A stretch of 47,685 nucleotides of DNA from Bryobacterales bacterium (GTDB lineage Bacteria > Acidobacteriota > Terriglobia > Bryobacterales > Bryobacteraceae). Both the position numbers and the translations under genes were made by a program. The notes under the pieces were generated by a model. That model saw only the letters and a list, made by a program, of their open reading frames with translations, was not told the origin of the DNA and did not search any database. The stretch is taken from the NCBI GenBank assembly GCA_003135055.1, contig PLDF01000155.1:219-47903 (forward strand). Reading direction: 5' to 3'. Numbering within the stretch: position 1 is the first letter of the stretch; each line of letters starts with the position of its first letter. This document shows, one piece after another, positions 30,160 through 38,999 of this stretch.

Positions 30160-31603
30160 CAGAACCAGGCGAATCGAACCGCAGGATGACCACGACGAAA
30201 ACATTCACGTCGAGCATGACGTTGAAACTGAGGCGGCAGAGGTGCATGAGTCGCAGCCAACCGGATGGGTGGCGCAACTTCGCCGAATCATGCAGCGCTC
30301 TACGCAGGGCGCGGCCAAGACCAACATCAAGCGGCAGCAGCTCAAAGAAGACCGAACTAAGAGCTTTTTATTGCTGGCCGGGCTAACGGTCGTGCTCGCG
30401 CTCGCGTTTTTTGCAGTGTTTTCGACGCCGAACAGCCGAAAGGACGTCTCGAAGGTGGGCCATCCCAATCTCGGCCGCCCGCGAGGCGCAGAGAACGCGG
30501 ACACAGGCCACTCCGTGACGCCTCTACTAAGCGCCGACACACGCCGCCCGGACGACAACAGCGGCAGCCTGAGCCCGGACGACATCCGCAACACGGCAAA
30601 GCAGCGCATGTTGGCGCAAGCAAGCCCTTCGTTTGGAACTCCTCCAGAGCCGCAGCCCGAGGTTCCCCGTCCGGAGCCGAAAGATTACGCTTTGAACAGG
30701 ATTCAGTTTCCTTCGGAGACGCCAGAACAGACACCACCTCCACCAACTTCGAACACCGAGAAGCTCACAAAGGCGTCGCTGGTGTTCGTCAGCACGGCGT
30801 TGGGGACCCACGGAACTGCTTCTACGGAGAGAAGTGCCCAACCAGCACTGGTTGAACGGAACTGGGATTTCACGGTACTTCCGGCCGGCACTCGACTTGT
30901 CGCTCGATTGCAGACGCCCGTGAGTTCCGCGGTCAAGACTCCGGTTGTTGCGGCCATCGAATACAACTATGAGCGCGACGGCGAAATTGTGATTCCGGCG
31001 GGATCAAAGGCATTTGGAGAGCTTAGCCAGGTGAACGAGCAAGGCTACGTCGGAATCCAGTTCCATTCGGTCCAGTTGCCGGATGAAACCACTCAGAAAA
31101 TCGAGGGGCACGCGGTCGGATTGCAATATCAGCCGTTGCGGGGCGAGGTTACCGGCCGAAACACGGCTATGAGAGTTCTGGTTCGAAGCCTGACGGGTGT
31201 AGGCACGATTCTGGCCGCAACGGTCGGGGTTCAGACCGGCGCTGGCGTAGCCGACGGGCTCTCGAATAACGTTCTGTTGCGGGAGCAGGTCGCAAATAAT
31301 GTGGCGAACGCTGGACAACAGCAACTGAACGACCTGGCCTATCGCCAAAACATCGTCGTGACAGTGCCGGGCAACACGCGGTTCTATATCGTGTTGGCGA
31401 AGCCTGCCAGCGGCGCGAGCGCCGGTGCGGGCCCGGGCGGTTCGGTTCCCGCCAGTAATCCGGGCGGTATACCGGGCTACGCAACCCCCACGCCGAGTGT
31501 GCAAGAACTGCGGGAGTTGCTGCAGTTGAGGCAGGAGTTAACGCAGATGTATCAGCAGCAACAGAAGGCCCAAATCGCACAGACTCCACCTGACCAGCAG
31601 TAG
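30146..31603 (+). CDS. virB10: VirB10/TrbI-type transenvelope channel protein
   Basis: 485 residues from ATG 30146, with AAGGAGG 9 bp upstream. The cytoplasmic N-terminus is acidic, one membrane helix spans about residues 72-93 (SFLLLAGLTVVLALAFFAVF), and a long Pro-rich periplasmic stretch follows. The conserved VirB10 barrel has VLPAGTRLVARLQTPVSSAV, GEIVIPAGSKAFGELSQVN and NIVVTVPGNTRFYIVL. The Gln-rich C-terminal end (ELLQLRQELTQMYQQQQKAQ) extends past the domain. It spans both membranes in type IV secretion systems. Confidence 0.92.
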   Translation: MKPDDRTRRIEPQDDHDENIHVEHDVETEAAEVHESQPTGWVAQLRRIMQRSTQGAAKTNIKRQQLKEDRTKSFLLLAGLTVVLALAFFAVFSTPNSRKDVSKVGHPNLGRPRGAENADTGHSVTPLLSADTRRPDDNSGSLSPDDIRNTAKQRMLAQASPSFGTPPEPQPEVPRPEPKDYALNRIQFPSETPEQTPPPPTSNTEKLTKASLVFVSTALGTHGTASTERSAQPALVERNWDFTVLPAGTRLVARLQTPVSSAVKTPVVAAIEYNYERDGEIVIPAGSKAFGELSQVNEQGYVGIQFHSVQLPDETTQKIEGHAVGLQYQPLRGEVTGRNTAMRVLVRSLTGVGTILAATVGVQTGAGVADGLSNNVLLREQVANNVANAGQQQLNDLAYRQNIVVTVPGNTRFYIVLAKPASGASAGAGPGGSVPASNPGGIPGYATPTPSVQELRELLQLRQELTQMYQQQQKAQIAQTPPDQQ

Positions 31604-31692
31604 ATTCGCAATTGGAGGCGGAACGGCGGCCACGGCTCATAGCATTTGGCCGAACCTCAGAATCGGGGTAAAGTAGTGCTGAGGAGAGCTGT

Positions 31693-32088
31693 ATGTCTTC
31701 TTGGCCTGTACTCTTCGCTGCTGCGATTGCGATGTGGCTCGTGCTGAGGGGGCCGGCAGCGAAGAAACCATCCTGGGTTCAAAGAGCCTGCCGCGTCGCG
31801 ACCGCATTTTTCGCTTACGCCGGCTTCTTGTACCTTTTGAAATGGGATCCATTCTGGAAGCTGCTGTCGGTGGACCTCGACCACCGAAATAGGATCGAAG
31901 GTTTTCTCATCCTCTTGTCTACGCTGATTTGGCTCATCGCAACCCTCCGAGCCCTGCTTAGCGGCTCCCGATTCGCACCCCTTCATACCGGCTTCGATGG
32001 TCTTCAGAACCGCGCCCCACGACAGGAGAAGCTTTGGCCTTTCATTAAGGACGTGGCTATCTTCTACTACCTTTTCACCCGCAGGTAA
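31693..32088 (+). CDS. Small multi-span membrane protein of the transfer operon
   Basis: 131 residues, preceded by a GAGGAG site. Three hydrophobic segments are visible: PVLFAAAIAMWLVLRG, ACRVATAFFAYAGFLYLL and FLILLSTLIWLIATLRALL, plus a weaker C-terminal one. I recognise no family. A longer open frame on the other strand is Arg-rich and is taken as a shadow. Confidence 0.6.
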   Translation: MSSWPVLFAAAIAMWLVLRGPAAKKPSWVQRACRVATAFFAYAGFLYLLKWDPFWKLLSVDLDHRNRIEGFLILLSTLIWLIATLRALLSGSRFAPLHTGFDGLQNRAPRQEKLWPFIKDVAIFYYLFTRR

Positions 32089-32703
32089 GCTTTGGCTCTC
32101 CAGAGTCAAGGCGGTATCACAATAGCTCCGCAGAAAAACCCGCAGCGTTTTTCTTCTCACGCTCTTGCCCATCGTCTCGGCAACGCGCGGCGAGGTTGCG
32201 AGGGCTTGCCTCCGAGTACCGAATCGGCCAAGTTCGCATCCACGGCCCCCACCCAGCCGCCCCCGCGCCTCCCCGAACTGCCGCAACCTCAAAGCTTGCA
32301 CTGGACGGGTCGACAACGGCTCCGCGGCTCTGAGAAATCGAACCGGCGGGTGGCAACTGCGCGTGCAACTCAAACGCAGCCTCATTCACCCCACTGGAAA
32401 TGAATCGCAAACGCGTAAGGCTCCCGGAGCGCCTCAAATACATAGACATCCAAATAACCAATCTCACCATCGAGTAGGCTCCGCAGTTGCTCGTCGCGAA
32501 ACTGCATCTCCTTCCCCCAGGTAGGCGGTTCGGAACGGACGAAAGAGTGAACGGACAAGCACCCCCCTAAACGACAAGTATGCCGGCACTGTAGCCGCTC
32601 CCGTTCGAAGCGACGACCAAGACTGAATCGGTTTGCGCCGGTTTTCGAATCGGGTTACGGTTCTTCCATCCCCAAGCGGGACAGAAAGGAGCAACTAATC
32701 CCG
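32089..32703. other. 615-bp gap in the transfer operon
   Basis: No plus-strand gene is seen. It separates the virB9/virB10 group from the virB2-like genes and contains one small minus-strand open frame with a good ribosome-binding site, listed separately. Purine-rich AGAAAGGAG just before 32704 is the ribosome-binding site of the next gene. A second promoter may lie here, but I could not pick one. Confidence 0.5.
32382..32507 (-). CDS. Possible 41-residue acidic protein, antisense in the operon gap
   Basis: ATG at 32507 is preceded by GGGGGAAGGAG at ideal spacing. The translation MQFRDEQLRSLLDGEIGYLD continues with VYVFEALREPYAFAIHFQWG and stops at 32382. The composition is protein-like (acidic, aromatic, no Arg/Pro excess), unlike the neighbouring shadow frames. 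It is the only plausible minus-strand gene inside the transfer region. Too short to assign. Confidence 0.4.
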   Translation of the reverse strand: MQFRDEQLRSLLDGEIGYLDVYVFEALREPYAFAIHFQWGE

Positions 32704-33063
32704 ATGAAGCAAAATTCTCGGTGGCTGAAGTCAGGTGTCGCGGTCGTTCTCGCGACGTTCGTCCTTGTGGTTCAAGCAGGGTTGATGGCCCAGAATCTGG
32801 GTACCGCCCCTCAAGTCAACGTGGCCGTTCAGGGTGAGCAGGCGACACAACCCGAAGGTACCTTCCTAAACTTGATCAACTGGATCGGCAACGTAATCGC
32901 GCCAGTCGGCGCCGGTGGCGCTGCGCTCTTGGCGATCGGTTCGTTCGCTATGGGCCGCGGATTCGCCAAATGGGTCTTCACGGCAATCGGACTGCTGATG
33001 GTCTCTGGCGTGACCCGACTGCTCGAATACTGGATTGCCCAAGGCACCGCCGGAGTCACTTAA
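32704..33063 (+). CDS. virB2: VirB2/TrbC-like pilin, single unit
   Basis: 119 residues with a long signal peptide (GVAVVLATFVLVVQAGLMAQ). Two membrane helices follow in the VirB2 pattern: NWIGNVIAPVGAGGAALLAI, a short basic loop GRGFAKW, then VFTAIGLLMVSGVTRLLEYW. It ends IAQGTAGVT, nearly identical to the end of the gene at 33809. VirB2 subunits form the conjugative pilus after signal cleavage. It precedes two further genes made of the same unit. Confidence 0.8.
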   Translation: MKQNSRWLKSGVAVVLATFVLVVQAGLMAQNLGTAPQVNVAVQGEQATQPEGTFLNLINWIGNVIAPVGAGGAALLAIGSFAMGRGFAKWVFTAIGLLMVSGVTRLLEYWIAQGTAGVT

Positions 33064-33134
33064 ACCTGCGTTTGGCAGGCGCGGCCTGGGATAGCCCGGC
33101 GGCGCCTGCCTGCTTCTCGCAAAAGGAAATCACC

Positions 33135-33794
33135 ATGGCTCCTCCTCAACTGATTGCGGACTGTATGAGAGTGATGTTGCTGCTTGCACCTTCGGCCGCC
33201 ATTGTCTGCCTGGTACTGGCGGGTCTCGGGCTGCGGCAGGGTTCCATCCCCGACGTGTTGGTTGGTGGGAACTTTGCGAAATGGATGTTCTGGGCGATCG
33301 TATTCCTCACTTTGCCGCAGCTCATCAGTTGGTTTCCTTCGTTTGGCGTACCCGCGCCTTTGCCTAGTGGCGGCATCGGTACGGGATGGATGGCGAACCT
33401 TCAAAGCGACCTCGCAAACTTTGTACAGAATTTCGTGCTGACCAGGCTTGCCACCTGCTTCGCGGCTTTCTTCGTCTTGCGAGCCATCCTCGGCATGGTT
33501 CAGGGAGGCCATCCGCTTCCCTCGATTCTCGGCGCAATGTTTCTGCTCGCAATTCAAACAACGCGGAACCTGATCAACAGCTACAACAGCGGCACGTCAT
33601 ACGCCACCGCGGACGTACTCGATAGCTTATGGAACTATGTTGCGGGGACTCTCTGCCCTATCGCCGCCGGACTGGCCATCATCGGCGCGATCTGGAACTT
33701 CGTATCACGCAGGCCGGTGATGCCAATGGTTGGTGCAACGCTGGGTCTGCTGACAGTGTCGGCAGTCTGGAAGCTGATCACCGCAATGATGTAA
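33135..33794 (+). CDS. Membrane protein built of two divergent VirB2-like units
   Basis: 219 residues from ATG 33135 (AAAAGGAAAT upstream). Each end has a VirB2-type hairpin. At the N-terminus AAIVCLVLAGLGLRQG pairs with GGNFAKWMFWAIVFLTLPQL. At the C-terminus LCPIAAGLAIIGAIWNFVSR pairs with MVGATLGLLTVSAVWKLI. NFAKWMFWAI parallels GFAKWVFTAI of the preceding gene. A middle helix (LATCFAAFFVLRAILGMV) joins them. No signal peptide is evident. It may be an inner-membrane relative of the pilin or a component of the pilus base. Confidence 0.65.
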   Translation: MAPPQLIADCMRVMLLLAPSAAIVCLVLAGLGLRQGSIPDVLVGGNFAKWMFWAIVFLTLPQLISWFPSFGVPAPLPSGGIGTGWMANLQSDLANFVQNFVLTRLATCFAAFFVLRAILGMVQGGHPLPSILGAMFLLAIQTTRNLINSYNSGTSYATADVLDSLWNYVAGTLCPIAAGLAIIGAIWNFVSRRPVMPMVGATLGLLTVSAVWKLITAMM

Positions 33795-33808
33795 CGCAGA
33801 GAACAAAT

Positions 33809-34273
33809 ATGTCTTTCTATAACGGACTCCTCAACCTGACCGACTGGGCTGGCAACGTGATCATGCCGACCCTGGGAGCGCTCTTCATCACGTTCGCAGT
33901 GATCCAGTACGCACGGGGTTACCACCATCTGTATTCGACGTGGGCCTATGGAGGGTTAATGTGCCTCATGGTGTCCGGCCTCTTGCGAATGTGCGAGAAG
34001 TTTGCCGGCCAACTCGGATGGAACAATCCAGATCTCTACTGGAACTCGCTCCTGAACTTGGTCGATTGGTTCGCGAATGTCATCCTGCCCGTCTACGCCG
34101 GCATGCACGTCGCCGTGGGAGCGATTCAGCTTGGTGGGCTGTTCGAACAGCAGATTCACCATCAGTTCAACCATGCACGGCATTTCCTGGGAGCCATCTT
34201 GTGCCTCTTGGCCTCGGGACTGATCCGGTTAGGAGAGTTTTTCGTAGCAAGAGGCACAGCAGGGGTTAGGTGA
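33809..34273 (+). CDS. Tandem-fused pair of VirB2-like pilin units
   Basis: 154 residues from ATG 33809. The halves are clear repeats: NGLLNLTDWAGNVIMPTLGA against NSLLNLVDWFANVILPVYAG, and MCLMVSGLLRMCEKF against LCLLASGLIRLGEFF. The end VARGTAGVR matches IAQGTAGVT of the gene at 32704. There is no separate signal peptide. A covalent pilin dimer, or a non-pilin scaffold derived from pilin, are both possible. Confidence 0.75.
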   Translation: MSFYNGLLNLTDWAGNVIMPTLGALFITFAVIQYARGYHHLYSTWAYGGLMCLMVSGLLRMCEKFAGQLGWNNPDLYWNSLLNLVDWFANVILPVYAGMHVAVGAIQLGGLFEQQIHHQFNHARHFLGAILCLLASGLIRLGEFFVARGTAGVR

Positions 34274-34321
34274 GGGAATTACCTCGATGTACATTGACGA
34301 AACGACAAGGAGGAAATGGTT

Positions 34322-34660
34322 ATGGCACTCACGGTGACGCCGGTCCCAAGAAATCTCGCGACGAAAGTGACGTTTCTGTATCTGGAGTTCGAGGACCTCT
34401 TCGTGATCCTCGGCCTTGCAGTCGTAATGAACATGTTGGGCCGATTCTTGCAGCGGGAGATGTTCGGTATCCCGATGAATGTTCTCCTGCAATACGTGGT
34501 TCCCGTGCTGAGCGTCCCGGCGCTCATCTTATTCAAGTATGGAAAACCGCGCGGATACCTGCAAGACTGGCTGACGTTTCACATGAAGCCGCATGTATAT
34601 TGCGCCCTGGAGCCCGACTCAGAACAGCGCGAGGAATACATAAAGGTGGAGGAGGTCTAG
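34322..34660 (+). CDS. virB3: VirB3/TrbD-like inner-membrane protein
   Basis: 112 residues from ATG 34322. An earlier ATG at 34316 abuts the AAGGAGGAA site too closely. A short N-terminus TVTPVPRNLATKVTFLYLEF leads into two helices, LFVILGLAVVMNMLGRFL and LLQYVVPVLSVPALILF, then a basic and acidic tail. VirB3 sits in the inner membrane beside VirB4. The stop is directly followed by the virB4 start, the usual order. Confidence 0.8.
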   Translation: MALTVTPVPRNLATKVTFLYLEFEDLFVILGLAVVMNMLGRFLQREMFGIPMNVLLQYVVPVLSVPALILFKYGKPRGYLQDWLTFHMKPHVYCALEPDSEQREEYIKVEEV

Positions 34661-37297
34661 ATGCCAGTGACGCTGCGCCAATGGCAAGACTCTCTGCGCC
34701 AGCCGGCGCTTTGTGAACTCCTGCCGGTTCGAGACTATCTGGACGGCTGCATCATCCGCACCAACGGTTGCTTTGTAGCGGGCTATGAAACAAGCGGACT
34801 GAACACGTTTTTCCATGCGGATGAGACGCGTAATCGAACCAAAGACGTGCTGGAGGCGCTGGTTCGCTCCTTGCCCGAGCGGTCGATGCGGATGCAGGTT
34901 CGATATGAAGTGACGGACGGCCATGGCGACCTGACCGAGCGCTACGTCAAAGAACAGCGCGTCGAGAACGCAGTTCTTCAGGCCCTCGACCGGGAGCGCC
35001 TCCGATTGTGGAACATACGCGAGCAGGAGGGATGCTACCTGCAGCGAAGGCTGCACGTGTACTTCATCTGGAATCCTGACATCCACCACGACAGCCCGGA
35101 TTTCGAGTGGCGGAAGACGCGCAAGAAGGCGCACAAGTGGAGCCTGTCGGCGAACAAATGCATCCGGCGAACACTACGTGAACATGAGGATTGCTTGTCG
35201 GAGTTTGAAAGTCTGATGGCGGGCGCCCAATCCACACTCGAAGCTACGGGGATGCACCCGCGGCGCATGACCGATCAGGAAATGTTCTTGGAAGTCAAGA
35301 GGGCGATGAATCCCCTGATGATCGATGCGAGGCCCTATAAACAGGGACTTGCTTACGAGAGCGCACGGGCGCAAATCGCGAACGTAAACATCGAGGACGA
35401 ACAAGACGACCACCTGAAAATCGGCGGTCTTCTCTACTCCTGGGTCAGCGTCAAGGAAATGCCGGATGCGACATTCCCCGGTATCACCCGTGAGCTGGTC
35501 GGGCAGGAGTTTCCGCTTGTCATCAGCGCGGAAATCACGATCCCGGATCAAAGCAAGATCATGCGCTCGTATAAGCGGCGCCTTCTTCGTATGCAGGCAG
35601 CACAGAGAGATATCCATGGCGGTTTCAAGATCAATGTCGAGGCGCAAATCGCACAGGAACAACTGATCCGGACGCTGCAGGATGTCGTGTCCAGTTCGCT
35701 GAAGGTGTGCCAACTCAGTTTGCTTATCGGCCTACGAACGTCCAACCCGATCCGCAACTCAAAGGAGCCGGAAGACGCAGAGCGCATTCTCGCAGACCGC
35801 CGCCAGCGTGTCCTCCACGCGGTAGCTCGAATGAATGGCGCGCGCGGTATTCCGGAGACGCTCGCCCAGAAGCGGATTTACATCGGGACGCTTCCGGGAA
35901 TGGCGGAAGAGACCAAACGGGAGCAGGAGTGCCTTACGCTGCACGCGGCGGATATGCTGCCGGCAGAAGTCCCGTGGCAGGGATTGGCCTCAGCCGCGAT
36001 TCTTCTGGAAACCCCCTCGCGCCAGATGGTGCCCTTCTCGCCTTTCGACGCAAGCCTGGGCGATGCCAACATGTTGATCATGGCCAAAAGCGGTGGAGGA
36101 AAGACGTTCATGGTTCAGTTGCTGCTGCTCATGCTCGGCCGGTTGGGCACGCAGATCTCCATCCTGGAGCGCGGCGACTCCTACCGGCCGCTCGTAGAAC
36201 TCATGGGCGGCCGAGTGATCGAAGTAAACCTCGATGGTACCGAGACTCTCAATCCGTGGGATCTCCCCCAAGGGGAAAAGGCGCCGTCGAAGGAGAAGGT
36301 CGCGTTTTTGAAAAACCTGACCAGGCACATGATCGGTGACGCGCCGGGTTCCGATACGACGCTCGTCGATAACGTCATCAGTGATGCTATCGCGAGGACG
36401 TACAAACGGGTCGGACTTCGCTACGCCAATCCGGTGCCGACCTTCTCAGACCTCAGGGACGAACTCGCCCAATGGCAGGACGAAGAGAAGATGCAGCGGG
36501 TGATCGACGAAGCGAAACTTGCGGCGGTCAAACTACGAACGTGGACTGAGAAAGGCATCTATAGCCGTCTGTTCGATCGTCACACGAACATCCGTACCGA
36601 GAATAGTTGGCTGTTTTTCAATGTGGAGGGGCTCAGTTCGGATGCACATCTCGAAACCGCGATGAGCATGCTTATCGCGAATGCGATGGCAGATCGTGCT
36701 TCAGGCAAGAGTGGACAACCGAGCATCACTGTACTCGACGAGTGTTGGTCTTTGCTTGATTCGCCGGTCCTGGCGCCGGAGGTAGTGCAGTTGTTCCGAA
36801 CCGCGCGCAAACGAAATTCCAGCGTCTGGGGCATCTCGCAGACGCTCGAAGATTTTGTGGGAACTTCGCAGCAGCCGCGTCTGCATGGGCCGGGCATTGT
36901 GAAGAACGCGAACACGAAGCTAATCGGACAGCAGCCCGGGGACATGAGCGTGTTGGCGAACCAACTCCATCTGAATGAGGTGACCCTTTCGGCCATCAAA
37001 CGCTTCAGCTCGCCGCAGAAGGGGCGCTGGGCGGAGATGCTGCTTGTGATCGGAGAAAAGGCGGAGACGACCCAGGCTGTTCGACTCGTTCCGACGCCTG
37101 TCGATTATTGGATCTGTACAACCTATCCGCGCGAGCGCGCTTACCGAGCCTGGTACTTGAACCAGAAGCCAGAACAGCCGCTGCTTGAATGCTATCAGGA
37201 ACTAGCCCAGAGGTTCCCGGAAGGCCTGGCCGGACTTCCGCAATTGCCTGAAGAACTGTCTGGCGCGGTGGCCGCACCCAGGTACGTCCGCGCTTAG
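34661..37297 (+). CDS. virB4: VirB4/TrbE-type secretion ATPase
   Basis: 878 residues, normal for the family. The N-terminal CagE/TrbE/VirB domain covers about 1-430. The ATPase domain follows, with Walker A A-K-S-G-G-G-K-T at about 475-482, Walker B ITVLDECWSLLDS near 692, and the motif LFRTARKRNSSVWGISQTLE that follows it in VirB4 proteins. It powers assembly of the pilus and transport. It begins immediately at the virB3 stop and is followed 9 bp later by the first virB5-like gene. The most diagnostic secretion gene here. Confidence 0.96.
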   Translation: MPVTLRQWQDSLRQPALCELLPVRDYLDGCIIRTNGCFVAGYETSGLNTFFHADETRNRTKDVLEALVRSLPERSMRMQVRYEVTDGHGDLTERYVKEQRVENAVLQALDRERLRLWNIREQEGCYLQRRLHVYFIWNPDIHHDSPDFEWRKTRKKAHKWSLSANKCIRRTLREHEDCLSEFESLMAGAQSTLEATGMHPRRMTDQEMFLEVKRAMNPLMIDARPYKQGLAYESARAQIANVNIEDEQDDHLKIGGLLYSWVSVKEMPDATFPGITRELVGQEFPLVISAEITIPDQSKIMRSYKRRLLRMQAAQRDIHGGFKINVEAQIAQEQLIRTLQDVVSSSLKVCQLSLLIGLRTSNPIRNSKEPEDAERILADRRQRVLHAVARMNGARGIPETLAQKRIYIGTLPGMAEETKREQECLTLHAADMLPAEVPWQGLASAAILLETPSRQMVPFSPFDASLGDANMLIMAKSGGGKTFMVQLLLLMLGRLGTQISILERGDSYRPLVELMGGRVIEVNLDGTETLNPWDLPQGEKAPSKEKVAFLKNLTRHMIGDAPGSDTTLVDNVISDAIARTYKRVGLRYANPVPTFSDLRDELAQWQDEEKMQRVIDEAKLAAVKLRTWTEKGIYSRLFDRHTNIRTENSWLFFNVEGLSSDAHLETAMSMLIANAMADRASGKSGQPSITVLDECWSLLDSPVLAPEVVQLFRTARKRNSSVWGISQTLEDFVGTSQQPRLHGPGIVKNANTKLIGQQPGDMSVLANQLHLNEVTLSAIKRFSSPQKGRWAEMLLVIGEKAETTQAVRLVPTPVDYWICTTYPRERAYRAWYLNQKPEQPLLECYQELAQRFPEGLAGLPQLPEELSGAVAAPRYVRA

Positions 37298-37306
37298 GAG
37301 GAGTGT

Positions 37307-38140
37307 ATGTTGCTCGTAACAGCCGTGTTCGGTGGCCTGATGCTCTTAAGCGCTGAGAGCCGCCGCCGTGTGATTACAATCCTATTGATTGGCGCAATCA
37401 CGATACTGGGGACCTCGCCGGCGCCAGCTCAAGCTCTGCCTTTCTGCCTGCCGTGCGTCATTCAGGCGGTGCTCGCCACCATCACGGTGACAATCGGAAA
37501 TTGGCTGAATCAAATCAACAGCGTACTCGGAACGATTTTCAGGCTTTTCCAGCAGACGGTTTGGCCGCCGGGCAAGATCAGCCTGGCGAAGTTGCAAATC
37601 CAATCAATCATCATGCAGTTCCTTGGAGTGCTTCAATCGATCATGTCGATAAATCCTCACACCGCGACGCTGCCTCATCCAGTCGCACTTGAGAACGTCA
37701 TTCGCGATCGGAGCACGGCCGACATTTCTTCCGTGCCGCCGGCCTACGTAAGCACCTTCCGGCCGGTTCCTCAAGCCGGCAACATCGCTCCCCAGGACCG
37801 CGACCTGACGGACATGGACGACGCCATGGCGCAAGACAACCTGATGATGTTGAAGGAATCCGACCAGGCACAAGACCTTCAGTTGCAACTGGCCAATCAG
37901 ATCGAGAGCCTTGTGGCGAACCCCAACATAAACATTTCGGCGCCAGGGTCGTCGTCGCTGATTACGGCGGCGGCCGTGGCGGGCGAAATCAGGAGCCAGG
38001 CTGTGACCCAGAAGATGCTGGCCGGCTGGTTACGGCAAGAAGCGGCACGCGTTGCCCACGAGAATGCGATCCGCAAGCGTAATGCGGCTTACTCCGGCCA
38101 ACTGCAAACGGACATGACTAACGTTCTCCAACACAAGTGA
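37307..38140 (+). CDS. VirB5/TrbJ-like protein, first of a tandem pair
   Basis: 277 residues, preceded by AGGAGGAG. Signal sequence VITILLIGAITILGTSPAPA, then NWLNQINSVLGTIFRLFQQT, VWPP, and a helical body with DRDLTDMDDAMAQDNLMML. It ends NVLQHK. TrbJ and VirB5 proteins are mostly helical periplasmic proteins at the pilus tip. The assignment is from position after virB4, helical content and the N-x-I...F-x-x-x-W pattern, not a firm family motif. The next gene is a clear paralogue. Confidence 0.65.
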   Translation: MLLVTAVFGGLMLLSAESRRRVITILLIGAITILGTSPAPAQALPFCLPCVIQAVLATITVTIGNWLNQINSVLGTIFRLFQQTVWPPGKISLAKLQIQSIIMQFLGVLQSIMSINPHTATLPHPVALENVIRDRSTADISSVPPAYVSTFRPVPQAGNIAPQDRDLTDMDDAMAQDNLMMLKESDQAQDLQLQLANQIESLVANPNINISAPGSSSLITAAAVAGEIRSQAVTQKMLAGWLRQEAARVAHENAIRKRNAAYSGQLQTDMTNVLQHK

Positions 38141-38153
38141 AGGAGGAAGAAAG

Positions 38154-38997
38154 ATGCGAGAGAGATTCAAACACGGAATCAATGGAGTGAATGCCGGAGC
38201 TGCCCGTATATGCCGATGGAGCCGTCGCCAAGCGGTCCTGCTGGCATTGGCGTTGCTGCTTAGCACCATCGTTTTGCCCAGGAAGGTCCAAGGACAGTTG
38301 CCGAGTCCTTGTTGTGCTCTCCTGGCGGAGGGGGCTGGGAACTATCAATGTCACGCTTGGCAGCGTGATTGCCGGCGGCCTGCAGGCCATCAACACGATA
38401 CTGAACAACACCAATAATCTCTTACAGACGACCGTGTGGCCGCCGCAAGCCATCGCGCAAGCCCTCGGGATGTCGGGCCAGGTCCAGGGATTCTACGCGC
38501 AAATCGAAACAATTCTCCGAATCCCGATCGCAACCGCGACGCTGCCCAATCCGAGACAGCTAGAGACTACTCTGCTGTCGCAAAATGCTGGGCAGATCGG
38601 AAGTACGACCGGAAACTACGCCAGCGTGTACAACGTAGTACCCGCGCCTCAAAACGCATCTCCTGCGGTCCGCGATCTGATCGACATGACCGACGCGGTG
38701 GCACAGGACGCCATGGAGCGCTCCATTGCCATCGACGCTATTGCGGTCCAGGAACTCTCGGCGGCCGATCAGATCAACACCAACGTACAGAGCGCAGCTC
38801 CTGGAACGGCACCGATGATTGAAGCAGAGGCCGATGCCTGGCTAATCAGAGCGAACGCCTACACGCAGTCGGCATTGGCGGATCTGATGCGAGTGAGAGC
38901 AATCGACCTCGCTAACCACGGCGCCAACCTGAAGCTCGGAAGCGGGTGGGCGGTATTGACGCAACAGAACGTAACGACAACCCTGCAACACAAATAG
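38154..38997 (+). pseudogene. VirB5/TrbJ-like protein, second copy, frameshifted in a G5 run
   Basis: Start ATG 38154 (GGAGGAAGAAAG upstream) gives a signal sequence AVLLALALLLSTIVLPRKVQ and then LPSPCCALLAEG. The frame is lost at GAGGGGGCTGGG near 38327-38338. Dropping one G restores LGTINVTLGSVIAGGLQAIN, then LQTTVWPP, RDLIDMTDAVAQDAM and the end TLQHK, all paralogous to the preceding gene. The restored protein has about 280 residues. The cause may be a homopolymer sequencing error, a pseudogene, or phase variation in the G-run. Confidence 0.7.
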
Positions 38998-38999
38998 CC

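Noticed and set aside
31657..32385. A 242-codon minus-strand open frame
   Set aside because: Arg/Cys/Pro-rich translation, overlaps the membrane protein at 31693 that has a ribosome-binding site and clear helices.
38325..38340. Programmed ribosomal frameshift in the second VirB5-like gene
   Set aside because: The G5 run lacks a slippery heptamer plus downstream stem that I can recognise; an indel explains it more simply.
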